Source: Bacteroidota bacterium (lineage in GTDB: Bacteria; Bacteroidota; Bacteroidia; Chitinophagales; Chitinophagaceae). From it: a stretch of 40,731 nucleotides of DNA. Position numbers and translations under genes: made by a program. The DNA is taken from the NCBI GenBank assembly GCA_016868585.1, contig VGGR01000012.1:1-40731 (forward strand). The letters run 5' to 3'. How positions within the stretch are numbered: position 1 is the first letter of the stretch; each line of letters begins with the position of its first letter. Shown piece by piece: positions 6,815 to 14,523 of this stretch. Under the pieces are notes generated by a model, which saw only the letters and a list, made by a program, of their open reading frames with translations, searched no databases and had not been told where the DNA came from.

Positions 6815-9121
6815 ATGCGAATTATACTGTTATTTCTGGCTCACCTAATCAACTTTCTTGTTTTTGCACAGCCTAATATTTCACAATGGGAAAAACAAGC
6901 ATCGCAAGTGACCATCATCCGGGATGAGTACGGTGTTCCGCACATATATGGTAAAACGGACGCCGATTGTGTTTTTGGATTATTATATGCGCAATGCGAA
7001 GATGATTTTCGTCGTGTGGAAGAAAATTACATAACTATGCTTGGTCGAAGTGCTGAAGTAAAAGGTAAGGGGGCGCTATATGAAGATCTTCTTATTCGGT
7101 TGACCATCGACTCAGCGGAGGCACGTAAAGACTTCGAACTTGCGCCCTCCTGGTTAAAAAAAATTCTACAAGCTTTTGCTGATGGTATCAACTTTTATTT
7201 ACACAAACACCCAAAGGTAAAACCTGCTTTAATCCAAACTTTCGAACCTTGGTTTCCTCTGATGTACACGGATGGTAGCATATCGGCTATTCAAACCGGA
7301 GGATTGACAGCAGATGATTTAAGAGATTTTTATGAAGGTAAAAGTTTATCAGATATATCTAATTACCAGCAGAAAGGTGAAGAAAAATTGATAGGTTCTA
7401 ATGGTTTCGCAATTGCTCCTAAAAAAAGTAAAACAGGTAATGCACTATTTTTTATCAATCCACATGTTACATTTTATTTCCGTCCAGAAGTACACATGCA
7501 AAGTGAAGAAGGACTACATGTTTATGGTGCAGTAACGTGGGGGCAGCCCTTTGTTTACCAAGGATTTAATGAATTTCTCGGATTTATGCATACATCAAGC
7601 GAGGCAGATGCTGCTGATCTATATGCTGAGACTATTATAAATAGTCCAGGCTTAACGCTTGAGCGGGGTACATCATCGCTCTTTTATAGATATGAAGGTG
7701 AAAACAGAAGAGTAAAAGAAAATCTGGTAACCCTCCGTTATATTGAAAGCGGAGTATTGCAATCAAAACAATTTGTGACTTACGCTACACATCACGGCCC
7801 AGTTTTGGCAAAGCAGGGGGATAAATGGTTAAGTTTAAAAACAATGAATCGCTCTTTGGCGGGGTTTATCCAATCCTGGGAGAGAACAAAGGCAAAATCA
7901 ATCGAATTATTTAAAAAGAACTTAGATCTGCGCGCTAACCTTTCCAATAACACAGTTTACGCAGATAAAAACGGAAATATTGCTTACTGGCATGGTAACT
8001 ACATGCCTAAGCGTGACCCATCACTAAACTGGGATAAACCCGTTGATGGGAGTACCTCCAAAACGGAGTGGCAAGGGATGCATTCAGTCGCCGAGTTAGT
8101 ACATATTATTAATCCTAAAAATGGTTGGATTCAAAACACAAATAATACGCCTTTTTCCGTTTCTGGTGATCAAAGCCCCAAGCGTATAGTATATCCGCCT
8201 TATATGGCTCCAGATGGTGAAAATTTTCGGGGGTTAAATGCAGTTCGTTTGCTCAGCCAACCTCGAAAAATGGATTTGGATGATCTCATCAAATTGGGGT
8301 ATGACCCCCATCTTTCTGCATTCGACTCGTCTTTACCCGTTTTGATTGCAAAGTATAATGCCATACAAAAACTTGACCCGCTTTTATATAAAAAATTAGC
8401 GGCACCAATAACAATATTATCGCAATGGGACCGAAACGCTTCTGTTTCATCCGTTGCACAAACTTTGGCTATCGGTTGGGCTGAAAAAATGAATATTTTT
8501 TTCCGTACAGACGATCCTGAACTATTTAGTGATTTTGTAGTAAGCTATGCGGAAGTTTTGAGAAGAACGGATGAACAAAAAATTCTCCAGCCACTATCGG
8601 CGCTGATTGATTCGCTACAATCACAATTTGGTACATGGGAAATACCCTGGGGTGAAATCAACCGCATGCAACGAATCCAAAATGGAGCCACTCCATTTCA
8701 TCTAGATAATGTAGAGAGCTTTCCTGTAGGCAGAGCCTCCTCGGTTTGGGGGCAATTACCATCATTTAATAGTCGGGCATTAGCCGGTACAAAAAAAAGA
8801 TATGGATTCGGTGGAAATAGCTTTGTGTGCGCAGTTGAATTTGGGGATCGTATTAGGGCTAAATCTATTTTAGCGGGGGGGAATAGTGGTGATCCAAATT
8901 CTGTACATTTTTTCGATCAGGGAAAAATGTACGCAGACGGGACATTCAAAGAGGTATATTTTTATAGGGAGGATGTGCTAAAACATGCTAAACAAACTTA
9001 TCATCCTGGACAAACTGCAGTATCTATTGAACATCATTTACCATTAATCGATTCATTGGTAAGTCAGCATGCTAGAAAAAATAATATTCCAGGCTTTGCC
9101 TGCTATATTTTACATAATTAG
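6815..9121 (+). CDS. Exported penicillin acylase family Ntn hydrolase (S45)
   Basis: The protein has 768 residues with a signal peptide (MRIILLFLAHLINFLVFAQP). The alpha-chain region has IIRDEYGVPHIYGKTDADCVFGLLYAQCEDDF (about residues 34-65), typical of S45 acylases. Self-cleavage is expected before Ser195 in IGSNGFAIAP, making Ser195 the N-terminal nucleophile of the beta chain. Further blocks are NPHVTFYFRPEVHMQ, GFMHTSSEADAAD, the oxyanion Asn region LSNNTVYADKNGNIAYWHGN, and GWIQNTNNTPFS. The length is usual for the family. Such enzymes hydrolyse amides of acylated amines: aculeacin, acyl-homoserine lactones, beta-lactam side chains or N-acyl amino acids. The real substrate cannot be told. 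A 42-bp piece of this gene is repeated at 10397-10438. Confidence 0.92.
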   Translation: MRIILLFLAHLINFLVFAQPNISQWEKQASQVTIIRDEYGVPHIYGKTDADCVFGLLYAQCEDDFRRVEENYITMLGRSAEVKGKGALYEDLLIRLTIDSAEARKDFELAPSWLKKILQAFADGINFYLHKHPKVKPALIQTFEPWFPLMYTDGSISAIQTGGLTADDLRDFYEGKSLSDISNYQQKGEEKLIGSNGFAIAPKKSKTGNALFFINPHVTFYFRPEVHMQSEEGLHVYGAVTWGQPFVYQGFNEFLGFMHTSSEADAADLYAETIINSPGLTLERGTSSLFYRYEGENRRVKENLVTLRYIESGVLQSKQFVTYATHHGPVLAKQGDKWLSLKTMNRSLAGFIQSWERTKAKSIELFKKNLDLRANLSNNTVYADKNGNIAYWHGNYMPKRDPSLNWDKPVDGSTSKTEWQGMHSVAELVHIINPKNGWIQNTNNTPFSVSGDQSPKRIVYPPYMAPDGENFRGLNAVRLLSQPRKMDLDDLIKLGYDPHLSAFDSSLPVLIAKYNAIQKLDPLLYKKLAAPITILSQWDRNASVSSVAQTLAIGWAEKMNIFFRTDDPELFSDFVVSYAEVLRRTDEQKILQPLSALIDSLQSQFGTWEIPWGEINRMQRIQNGATPFHLDNVESFPVGRASSVWGQLPSFNSRALAGTKKRYGFGGNSFVCAVEFGDRIRAKSILAGGNSGDPNSVHFFDQGKMYADGTFKEVYFYREDVLKHAKQTYHPGQTAVSIEHHLPLIDSLVSQHARKNNIPGFACYILHN
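8141..8182 (+). repeat. Source copy of a 42-bp duplicated acylase segment
   Basis: This part of the acylase gene, encoding NNTPFSVSGDQSPK, recurs with one mismatch at 10397-10438, 2.2 kb downstream on the same strand. Confidence 0.9.
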
Positions 9122-9159
9122 ATCGGGCTAGGAGATAACTTGAATAGGTTATTTTCAAA

Positions 9160-9759
9160 TTAATACTTATGTTTTCCCGTTATCCAATCTTTTTGTTTTA
9201 AATATTTTTCCCCAGATTCTATTGCCTCCTTTTCAAGTTCTGTTCCCATGGAGTCATTCCATCTATTTAAATATCCGAAAAGAGCTACTACTCCAAGAAT
9301 CTCTACAATTTCGCCATCATTCCAATATAACCTTAGATTCTCGGCAATGCTATCATCTACAGAATTTGGAATTGTTGAACTGGCAAGAGCAAATTCTAAT
9401 GCAGCTCTTTCAGATTCTGTAAAAGCTTTATTTGTTCTAAATTCCCATATGTTGTTCATTTTTTCCACCTCTGCACCATATCTTTCAGCTGCCCTAATGG
9501 TATGTGCCTGACAGTATCTGCAACCTGCTGCATTGCTGCTCATGTATCCAATTAGTCGTTTTAGTGAACTTGTGACAGTTCCTTTATTTACCATAACAGC
9601 CTTATTCAGCGCAATGAATGCATACGCAATTTCTGGTCGGTGATACATTGTCTTGACACTATTTGGGCAAAATCCTAAAGTTTCATTGAAAAACTGTATC
9701 AAGTCAAGAAAGGCTTGATCTTTATTTTCTGTTGAGGGCAATACTAATGGTCTTTTCAT
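9160..9759 (-). CDS. Carboxymuconolactone decarboxylase/AhpD-family protein
   Basis: The protein has 199 residues with no signal peptide, so it is cytoplasmic. It is an all-helical AhpD-like protein. The redox motif is CRYCQAH with Cys80, Cys83 and His86, preceded by a helix ending SSNAAG. An upstream helix has the FCPNSVKTMYHRPE motif (about residues 30-42) that marks the alkylhydroperoxidase-like 'CMD' subgroup. These proteins reduce peroxides or act as peroxidase partners; true lactone decarboxylation is unlikely with the CxxC present. The gene is convergent with the acylase gene (38-bp gap) and divergent from the RidA gene. The CxxC makes the family certain; the partner is not known. Confidence 0.9.
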   Translation of the reverse strand: MKRPLVLPSTENKDQAFLDLIQFFNETLGFCPNSVKTMYHRPEIAYAFIALNKAVMVNKGTVTSSLKRLIGYMSSNAAGCRYCQAHTIRAAERYGAEVEKMNNIWEFRTNKAFTESERAALEFALASSTIPNSVDDSIAENLRLYWNDGEIVEILGVVALFGYLNRWNDSMGTELEKEAIESGEKYLKQKDWITGKHKY

Positions 9760-9879
9760 ACTCTTATCATTATTTGTTTCAATTAAACCTGACTCCTTCT
9801 ACTTGGCAATTTCGAGAATTTTTATGACGCCCTCTACAATTTATACACTTAAATAATAATTATATATTTAACAAAAAAA

Positions 9880-10401
9880 ATGAAAAAATATTACCTACTC
9901 CTTGCTTTAGTAATATGCTGTTCTCATGGTAAAGCACAAAATCCAGAAAATAATTTACAAGCACTTGGCATCGAACTACCCAAACCGTCTTCGCCAATAG
10001 CCAATTATGTAAATTATGTAAAAACAGGCAACTTGATATACTTTTCCGGATCAGGCCCTAATACCGTGGCTAAAGGATATATTAGGGGGAAATTGGGAAA
10101 AGATTTGACAGTTGAGCAAGGGAAAGAAGCAGCAAGAATTACAGCAATAAATATGATTGCAAGTATAAAGAATGCAGTTGGTGATTTAAATAAAGTGAAA
10201 AAAATTGTCAAGGTATTTGGAATGGTAAATAGTTCAGAAAATTTTACTGATCAACCAAAAGTTATAAATGGGTTTTCTGATTTAATGGTTGAAGTATTTG
10301 GAGAAAAAGGCAGACACGCAAGATCCGCGGTAGGAATGATTGCCTTGCCTATGAATATGGCAGTGGAAATAGAAATGATAGTTGAAGTTGAAGACGAATA
10401 A
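9880..10401 (+). CDS. RidA-family protein with signal peptide
   Basis: The protein has 173 residues, longer than usual RidA (about 128) because of a signal peptide (MKKYYLLLALVICCSHGKAQ) and a short N-terminal extension. RidA hydrolyses reactive enamine/imine products of PLP enzymes. The substrate-binding arginine is Arg148 in GRHARSAVGM, followed by the usual LP and VEIEM strand (residues 156-167). The front part has TGNLIYFSGSGP and the KDLTVEQGKEAARITAINMI helix block. Export is unusual because canonical RidA is cytosolic, and the window also encodes two Tat-exported PLP enzymes. The last codon and stop lie at the edge of the duplicated acylase fragment, so the C-terminus may have been trimmed or replaced by a residue or two. 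Confidence 0.88.
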   Translation: MKKYYLLLALVICCSHGKAQNPENNLQALGIELPKPSSPIANYVNYVKTGNLIYFSGSGPNTVAKGYIRGKLGKDLTVEQGKEAARITAINMIASIKNAVGDLNKVKKIVKVFGMVNSSENFTDQPKVINGFSDLMVEVFGEKGRHARSAVGMIALPMNMAVEIEMIVEVEDE

Positions 10402-10438
10402 TACGCCTTTTTCCGTCTCTGGTGATCAAAGCCCCAAG
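10397..10438 (+). repeat. Second copy of the 42-bp acylase segment
   Basis: It matches 8141-8182 at 41 of 42 positions. It begins inside the last codon of the RidA gene and supplies its TAA stop. It is followed directly by the unidentified remnant at 10439-10570. This looks like the scar of a deletion or of an ectopic repair event, or the last trace of a second acylase gene. Confidence 0.85.
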
Positions 10439-10570
10439 CTAAAAGCCTTGTAAGCGGTTGATTGACATAGCTTTTTCTTCTATTGGCTTCCCGGATCGAA
10501 CCTTCTTAAATAACCCGTTGATGATTAATGGGTACAACCTGAGCCCGCAAAAAATGTCGCCAAATTGCCG
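10439..10570 (-). pseudogene. Unidentified protein remnant downstream of the M1 gene
   Basis: A frame between two TAG codons (10573-10571 and 10441-10439) gives 43 residues that look like real protein (QFGDIFCGLRLYPLIINGLF, then KKVRSGKPIEEKAMSINRLQ), with a hydrophobic stretch in the middle. There is no start codon and I cannot place the family. It lies just past the stop of the minus-strand M1 peptidase gene and abuts the duplicated acylase fragment. It may be the C-terminal stub of a lost gene in the same operon. Chance is possible. Confidence 0.3.
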
Positions 10571-10580
10571 CTAGCTCTTA

Positions 10581-12212
10581 TCACTCCCGAATCTCAACCC
10601 TCGCAAGTAGCGTTGTCCTTGGATCTGCAAGTAGGGTCACAGGCTTTTTGTCTGCTTTTATCTTGAAAGTGGAGGTTTTGCCGCTGATATCGAAGCTTAC
10701 TATCTTTTTGCTGTTGGCTTCAATTATTTCAATTTCCACAGAAGCTTCGAAATAAAAACCAGTGGATTGCTTTTGATCAATTGTAATTTCTAGTTGCGAA
10801 GACGCGCTATCATAACGCCATGCTACTTGCAAGTTCAATACTTCTGGGCGGTGTAGCCACTGATTACGAAAAGTACCTAACGAAGCTTTTGTAAATTTTT
10901 GCATCACTTCAAAAAAATCGTCCGTAGTCGCATTTTTATTAAAAAACTTCTGGTAATAAGAACGTATCCCTTCTTTAAATGCTTCGTGTCCCATCTTTTC
11001 GCGTAGCATATGTAAAACCCAAGCTCCCTTTTGATAAGTCATATCGTTTACTACGGGTCCTTCTTCAGCAGTGCGGTTATCGATGATCTTATAGGTGGAG
11101 TCCTTGCTATAGAAACTAAAAATGCGGGTACGTGCTTTTTTTAATTCATCAACATATACGCTTGCCCCATAAGCATATTCTTGAAACAGCATGGTGAAAT
11201 ACGTAGCAAATCCTTCACTTAGCCAAGCGTCATCCCAAGTTGATTCCGTTACGGCATTACCAAACCACTGATGAGCTATTTCATGGATTACAACATTGCG
11301 AAGTCGCACATCTTGTTTCCCGTTAATAAGATTTTCGCCATAAAATATAGCAGAAGCTGTTTCCATACCACCGCCTACACTTGGCGACTGAATATTGGCA
11401 AGTTTTTCATAGGCAAATGGCCCAACGTAATTTGAATAAAAGCCAAGAACTTCTTTAATGGGGCTCGCAAAATCAAAAAATCCTTTTTCTCGGTCTTGCG
11501 GATATACCCAAGTCTGGATTTGCTTTCCCATGAACTCATCTACATACTGCACGGCAAACCTTGCCACACCCAGTACATATAACCAAGATGATATCGGTAC
11601 GGATTGTTTCCAGTGGGTAAGCTTTTGATTTGCGTTAATAATCGATTCCTCTACCAATAGTCCGTTTGATATTACTTGATAGTGGGGGGGAGCCGTAATG
11701 ACGAACTCATTGGTTGCTTTATCATAGGGATGATCTACAGTGGGGAGCCAATGTCTGGTTCTATTAGGCCAGTTTTCGTTGAAAAAGCTTCTTTCCCCAT
11801 GTCTAGTATTTCCAATACGCAGTCCATCAGCAGGAACACCACGATAGTTGATTACAAATGTCGCAATGGTATTTTTTTGAAAAGATCGAGGAAGATCGAT
11901 GAAAAGTGCGTTTTTTTCATGTTTATAAGTAACGGGATTATTTTCAAAAAACACACTTTCTACCAACATGCCTTTATCTTTTAATTCCGAAGAGCGGTTA
12001 ATGATATCAAGACGTAATCTTTTAGAATCATCGGTGTTAAAAAGAACTACTATTGATGTTTTCCCAATAATTTCATCTGTTACGTCTGATAGGATTAGTT
12101 CGAACTTATAATGTAAAATATCAAGCGAATAGTTTCTTGGATAATTATCGGCATGGCAAATAGTTGACGAGCCAAGTACAACAATTAGTAAGAAGAATTG
12201 GGGATATTTCAT
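10581..12212 (-). CDS. Exported M1-family aminopeptidase (second gene of pair)
   Basis: The protein has 543 residues with a signal peptide (MKYPQFFLLIVVLGSSTICHA). It holds the N-terminal beta domain and the M1 catalytic domain. The exopeptidase motif is GGGMETAS (residues 280-287), the zinc site is HEIAHQWFGN (His310, Glu311, His314) with Glu333 in WLSEGFATYF, and a Tyr-containing helix follows. The C-terminal helical domain of large M1 enzymes is absent, giving the short form common in Bacteroidota; a small beta domain ends the chain. It removes N-terminal residues from peptides, probably in the periplasm. The start ATG overlaps the stop of the upstream M1 gene by 4 bp, so the two are co-translated. 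They are divergent paralogs, not recent copies. Confidence 0.93.
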   Translation of the reverse strand: MKYPQFFLLIVVLGSSTICHADNYPRNYSLDILHYKFELILSDVTDEIIGKTSIVVLFNTDDSKRLRLDIINRSSELKDKGMLVESVFFENNPVTYKHEKNALFIDLPRSFQKNTIATFVINYRGVPADGLRIGNTRHGERSFFNENWPNRTRHWLPTVDHPYDKATNEFVITAPPHYQVISNGLLVEESIINANQKLTHWKQSVPISSWLYVLGVARFAVQYVDEFMGKQIQTWVYPQDREKGFFDFASPIKEVLGFYSNYVGPFAYEKLANIQSPSVGGGMETASAIFYGENLINGKQDVRLRNVVIHEIAHQWFGNAVTESTWDDAWLSEGFATYFTMLFQEYAYGASVYVDELKKARTRIFSFYSKDSTYKIIDNRTAEEGPVVNDMTYQKGAWVLHMLREKMGHEAFKEGIRSYYQKFFNKNATTDDFFEVMQKFTKASLGTFRNQWLHRPEVLNLQVAWRYDSASSQLEITIDQKQSTGFYFEASVEIEIIEANSKKIVSFDISGKTSTFKIKADKKPVTLLADPRTTLLARVEIRE

Positions 12213-13849
12213 GGGAGCATTGTAATCTTTTTCAAATAATAGCCATTCGCATCAACAAGTGGGGGAGTGGCACTTTGTATTTTGATCCCTTCTTTTCCGA
12301 TAGTATGCTTGTCTTTACCGCTTGATGTAGTTATTTCAAGTAGCAGGGGCATAAAAAAGTTATTGAGTTTTATGGTGTACTGCTGATAGCCGGTTTCTTT
12401 GACACTAAAATCCAGCACATCGGTGGTTCGCATATAAAAATCAAAAAACGGTTTTAGATCTTTTCCGGCGGCTTTGCTAAAAAGAGCTTCCACATCGTTG
12501 GTAGTAACAAAATTATCGTAAGTATACGCTGGATCTGTTGCAAGTTTCTTGAGCGTGGTCAGAAAAATATCGTCTCCTATTAGAAAACGCAGACTATGCA
12601 TAAAGAACGATCCCTTGGTGTAAATGTCTGTAAACGCATAGGTCTCATCTTCAGACAATTCCTCGCCACCCACCATTGGCTTCTTGTATTTAATGGATCT
12701 TCTGTGTGCACTAATGATTTTATCGTAAGCAGCCTGTCCGCCTAATTCATAATGTGCCAGCGCTTCTGCATAAGTTCCAATACCTTCTTGAATCCACATA
12801 TGCGCCCAATCCTTGTTGGTTACCTTATTAGCCCACCATTCATGTGCATATTCATGGAAAAGATTGTCGGAGTAATCGTTATTGCCAATACGGGTGTATA
12901 CAAATTTGTTTTGAAACGTAATATTTGTTTGATGCTCCATCCCTGAATTAGGCACTTCGCAAATCCCAATTTTTTCTTTAACCCAAGGATATTCACCAAA
13001 GTATTTTTCAAGGATATGCGTATCCCTGGCTTTAAGTGCTATAAGCTTATCAGCTTCTTTTACGTCTTCTTCTAAAACATAGAATACAATAGGCACAACG
13101 TTATTGTTGATGGTCGTAAAGTCTCTTTGTACAACTTTATATTTACCAATATTGAAAAGAACGCAATAATTGCTTATTGTGTAATTGGTTTTCCAGTGAT
13201 AAGTAGCTGTTTTTTTACGCTTCGTTATTTTTTGTAATAAACCCGGTCCTGAAACCACCAATGTATCCGGAACTGTTATATACATATCAACTCCTTCGTT
13301 TGGTTCGTCACTGGGATGATCTTTACATGGAAAATAAACACGTCCGCCTTCTTTTTGACAGTTGATAGCAATCCAAGGATTACCGCTTCTGTCTTTTGTC
13401 CAGGTAAATCCTCCAGACCAGGGTGGTTTTACAGCCACAGGGGGCTGACCGGTATAATTAACACGAATGGTAACACGTCCCTCTTGAAATCCTTTATCCG
13501 AATAGATATAGAGCTTATTGTCAACATGATTGAATTGTTGCTCTTTGCCATTTACAGCAATGGAAGATACTTGATAAAGATTAATAAGGTCTAGCAAAAG
13601 CGTATCAGCTGTATTGGCAAGAATAACGTCAACATTCGTAAATCCGGTGATAGACTCTTTTGAAATATCAATAGAAAGCGATAGTGTATAATGCCTAATA
13701 TCCATATTAGCCTGCAGCGGGTTTAGTTTTCCGCCAGACGACAATTTGCTTATATCTCGATCTTGCCCACTCACTAAAAAAGTCATACAGACTAGGATTA
13801 GGCTGCTCACTACTTTGAATGGTGAAGGGTAAAACAGGGTAAGACGCAT
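12209..13849 (-). CDS. Exported M1-family peptidase (first gene of pair)
   Basis: The protein has 546 residues with an N-terminal signal segment (about residues 13-28, ending VSGQ). M1 blocks are present: an AINCQKEGGRVYFPCKDHP segment (about residues 161-179) that is common to M1 family relatives acting on short peptides, the modified exopeptidase motif NSGMEHQT (residues 301-308), and the zinc site HEYAHEWWAN (His332, Glu333, His336) with Glu355 in IQEGIGTYAEAL. Like its neighbour it lacks the large C-terminal helical domain. The changed GxMEN motif suggests a substrate preference different from the downstream paralog. The two genes form an operon with a 4-bp overlap; the promoter should lie in the 60 bp upstream of 13849. 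Confidence 0.92.
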   Translation of the reverse strand: MRLTLFYPSPFKVVSSLILVCMTFLVSGQDRDISKLSSGGKLNPLQANMDIRHYTLSLSIDISKESITGFTNVDVILANTADTLLLDLINLYQVSSIAVNGKEQQFNHVDNKLYIYSDKGFQEGRVTIRVNYTGQPPVAVKPPWSGGFTWTKDRSGNPWIAINCQKEGGRVYFPCKDHPSDEPNEGVDMYITVPDTLVVSGPGLLQKITKRKKTATYHWKTNYTISNYCVLFNIGKYKVVQRDFTTINNNVVPIVFYVLEEDVKEADKLIALKARDTHILEKYFGEYPWVKEKIGICEVPNSGMEHQTNITFQNKFVYTRIGNNDYSDNLFHEYAHEWWANKVTNKDWAHMWIQEGIGTYAEALAHYELGGQAAYDKIISAHRRSIKYKKPMVGGEELSEDETYAFTDIYTKGSFFMHSLRFLIGDDIFLTTLKKLATDPAYTYDNFVTTNDVEALFSKAAGKDLKPFFDFYMRTTDVLDFSVKETGYQQYTIKLNNFFMPLLLEITTSSGKDKHTIGKEGIKIQSATPPLVDANGYYLKKITMLP

Positions 13850-13942
13850 ATGGTTAATTTGAGTTAACTGAAACTACAAAAATTGGACTGGATAAACTCA
13901 GTCAGCATTTGGAGCCAGATGGGTATTTGAAACAAAAATTCC

Positions 13943-14095
13943 TCACAAAACATTGATTTGCAGGGATTTAATTCTTAAAACTGGTGATGTGGTTGTATCG
14001 ATAGGAGGCAGCGTTTTTTTATTGCAGGTCATCAGCGACAGCCCTAAGAAAAGAAACGCGAATGCAGAGCGAAGAGCATTTATGTAATTTTTTAT
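13943..14095 (-). pseudogene. Lipoprotein N-terminal remnant
   Basis: A frame of about 50 codons encodes KNYINALRSAFAFLFLGLSL followed by MTCNKK, a typical lipoprotein signal with lipobox LMTC, then a short Pro/Thr linker and a TGA at 13945-13943. The codon where the initiator ATG should be is ATA (14095-14093), so the gene either lost its start or uses a rare one. It ends too early to hold a domain. I read it as the dead start of a lipoprotein gene lying upstream of the M1 operon on the same strand. Confidence 0.35.
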
Positions 14096-14143
14096 TGGTT
14101 TAAATTTTATTGTTCAAGGCCACTATTGTTTTATAAAATCTGC

Positions 14144-14434
14144 TTAAAATATATAATCAACAAAAGAGGTAGGATAAAAATAGTAAGCGGATTTAACTCT
14201 ACCATTACCATCTTTTGCATCAGCGGTATACAAGTTTACCATTGCTATAGTGTCTGAATTGCTTACTGTAGGTTCAAACTTCTTATTCATTTCAGCAATT
14301 TCTTTTTTTACATCCTCTAAATTGAATACTGGTTTTGTAAAATCATTTGACACTGTAAAAATGATGCGGAACATTCGTGACAACATTAGCCAGGAAACCC
14401 AAGGCATGTCAATGAAGGAATTAAAGGCGTACAT
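14144..14434 (-). pseudogene. Truncated DUF4440/SnoaL-like fragment
   Basis: The 96-codon frame contains one recognisable piece, about residues 35-73: FNLEDVKKEIAEMNKKFEPT and then SDTIAMVNLYTADAK. This is the first helix and following turn of DUF4440/SnoaL-like (NTF2-fold) proteins, normally about 130-150 residues. The remaining 80 or so residues of the domain are missing; after TADAK comes an unrelated tail ending VDYIF. The first 30 residues are the antisense of the fragment at 14346-14447 and are not part of the gene. Two dead gene pieces facing opposite ways therefore meet near 14345. Confidence 0.5.
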
Positions 14435-14447
14435 TGAAAAAAACTAA
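14361..14447 (+). pseudogene. Small antitoxin-like C-terminal fragment
   Basis: The frame MMRNIRDNISQETQGMSMKE followed by LKAYIEKN and TAA looks like the C-terminus of small (40-90 residue) antitoxin-type or hypothetical proteins, which often end with an 'IRD-x-I-x-x-E-T-x-GM-x-x-x-EL' helix pair. The frame is also open upstream and reads KSFDTVK just before the first Met, so the natural protein may have started a little earlier. No partner toxin follows; the next gene is the dehydrogenase at 14524. It may be a very small intact gene or a stub. Confidence 0.35.
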
Positions 14448-14491
14448 AAAACGTAAAGCCAGTCAATAAATAATTTTTCCCAATTATTATC

Positions 14492-14499
14492 TATTTTTG
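14492..14499 (+). promoter_or_regulatory. Candidate Bacteroidota -7 box for the dehydrogenase gene
   Basis: TATTTTTG matches TAnnTTTG exactly and lies 24 bp before the ATG at 14524, the same distance as in the haloperoxidase promoter. A T-run at 14474-14478 is only a weak -33 candidate. Confidence 0.4.
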
Positions 14500-14523
14500 A
14501 TTTTTCACTTTTTAATTTCTAAA

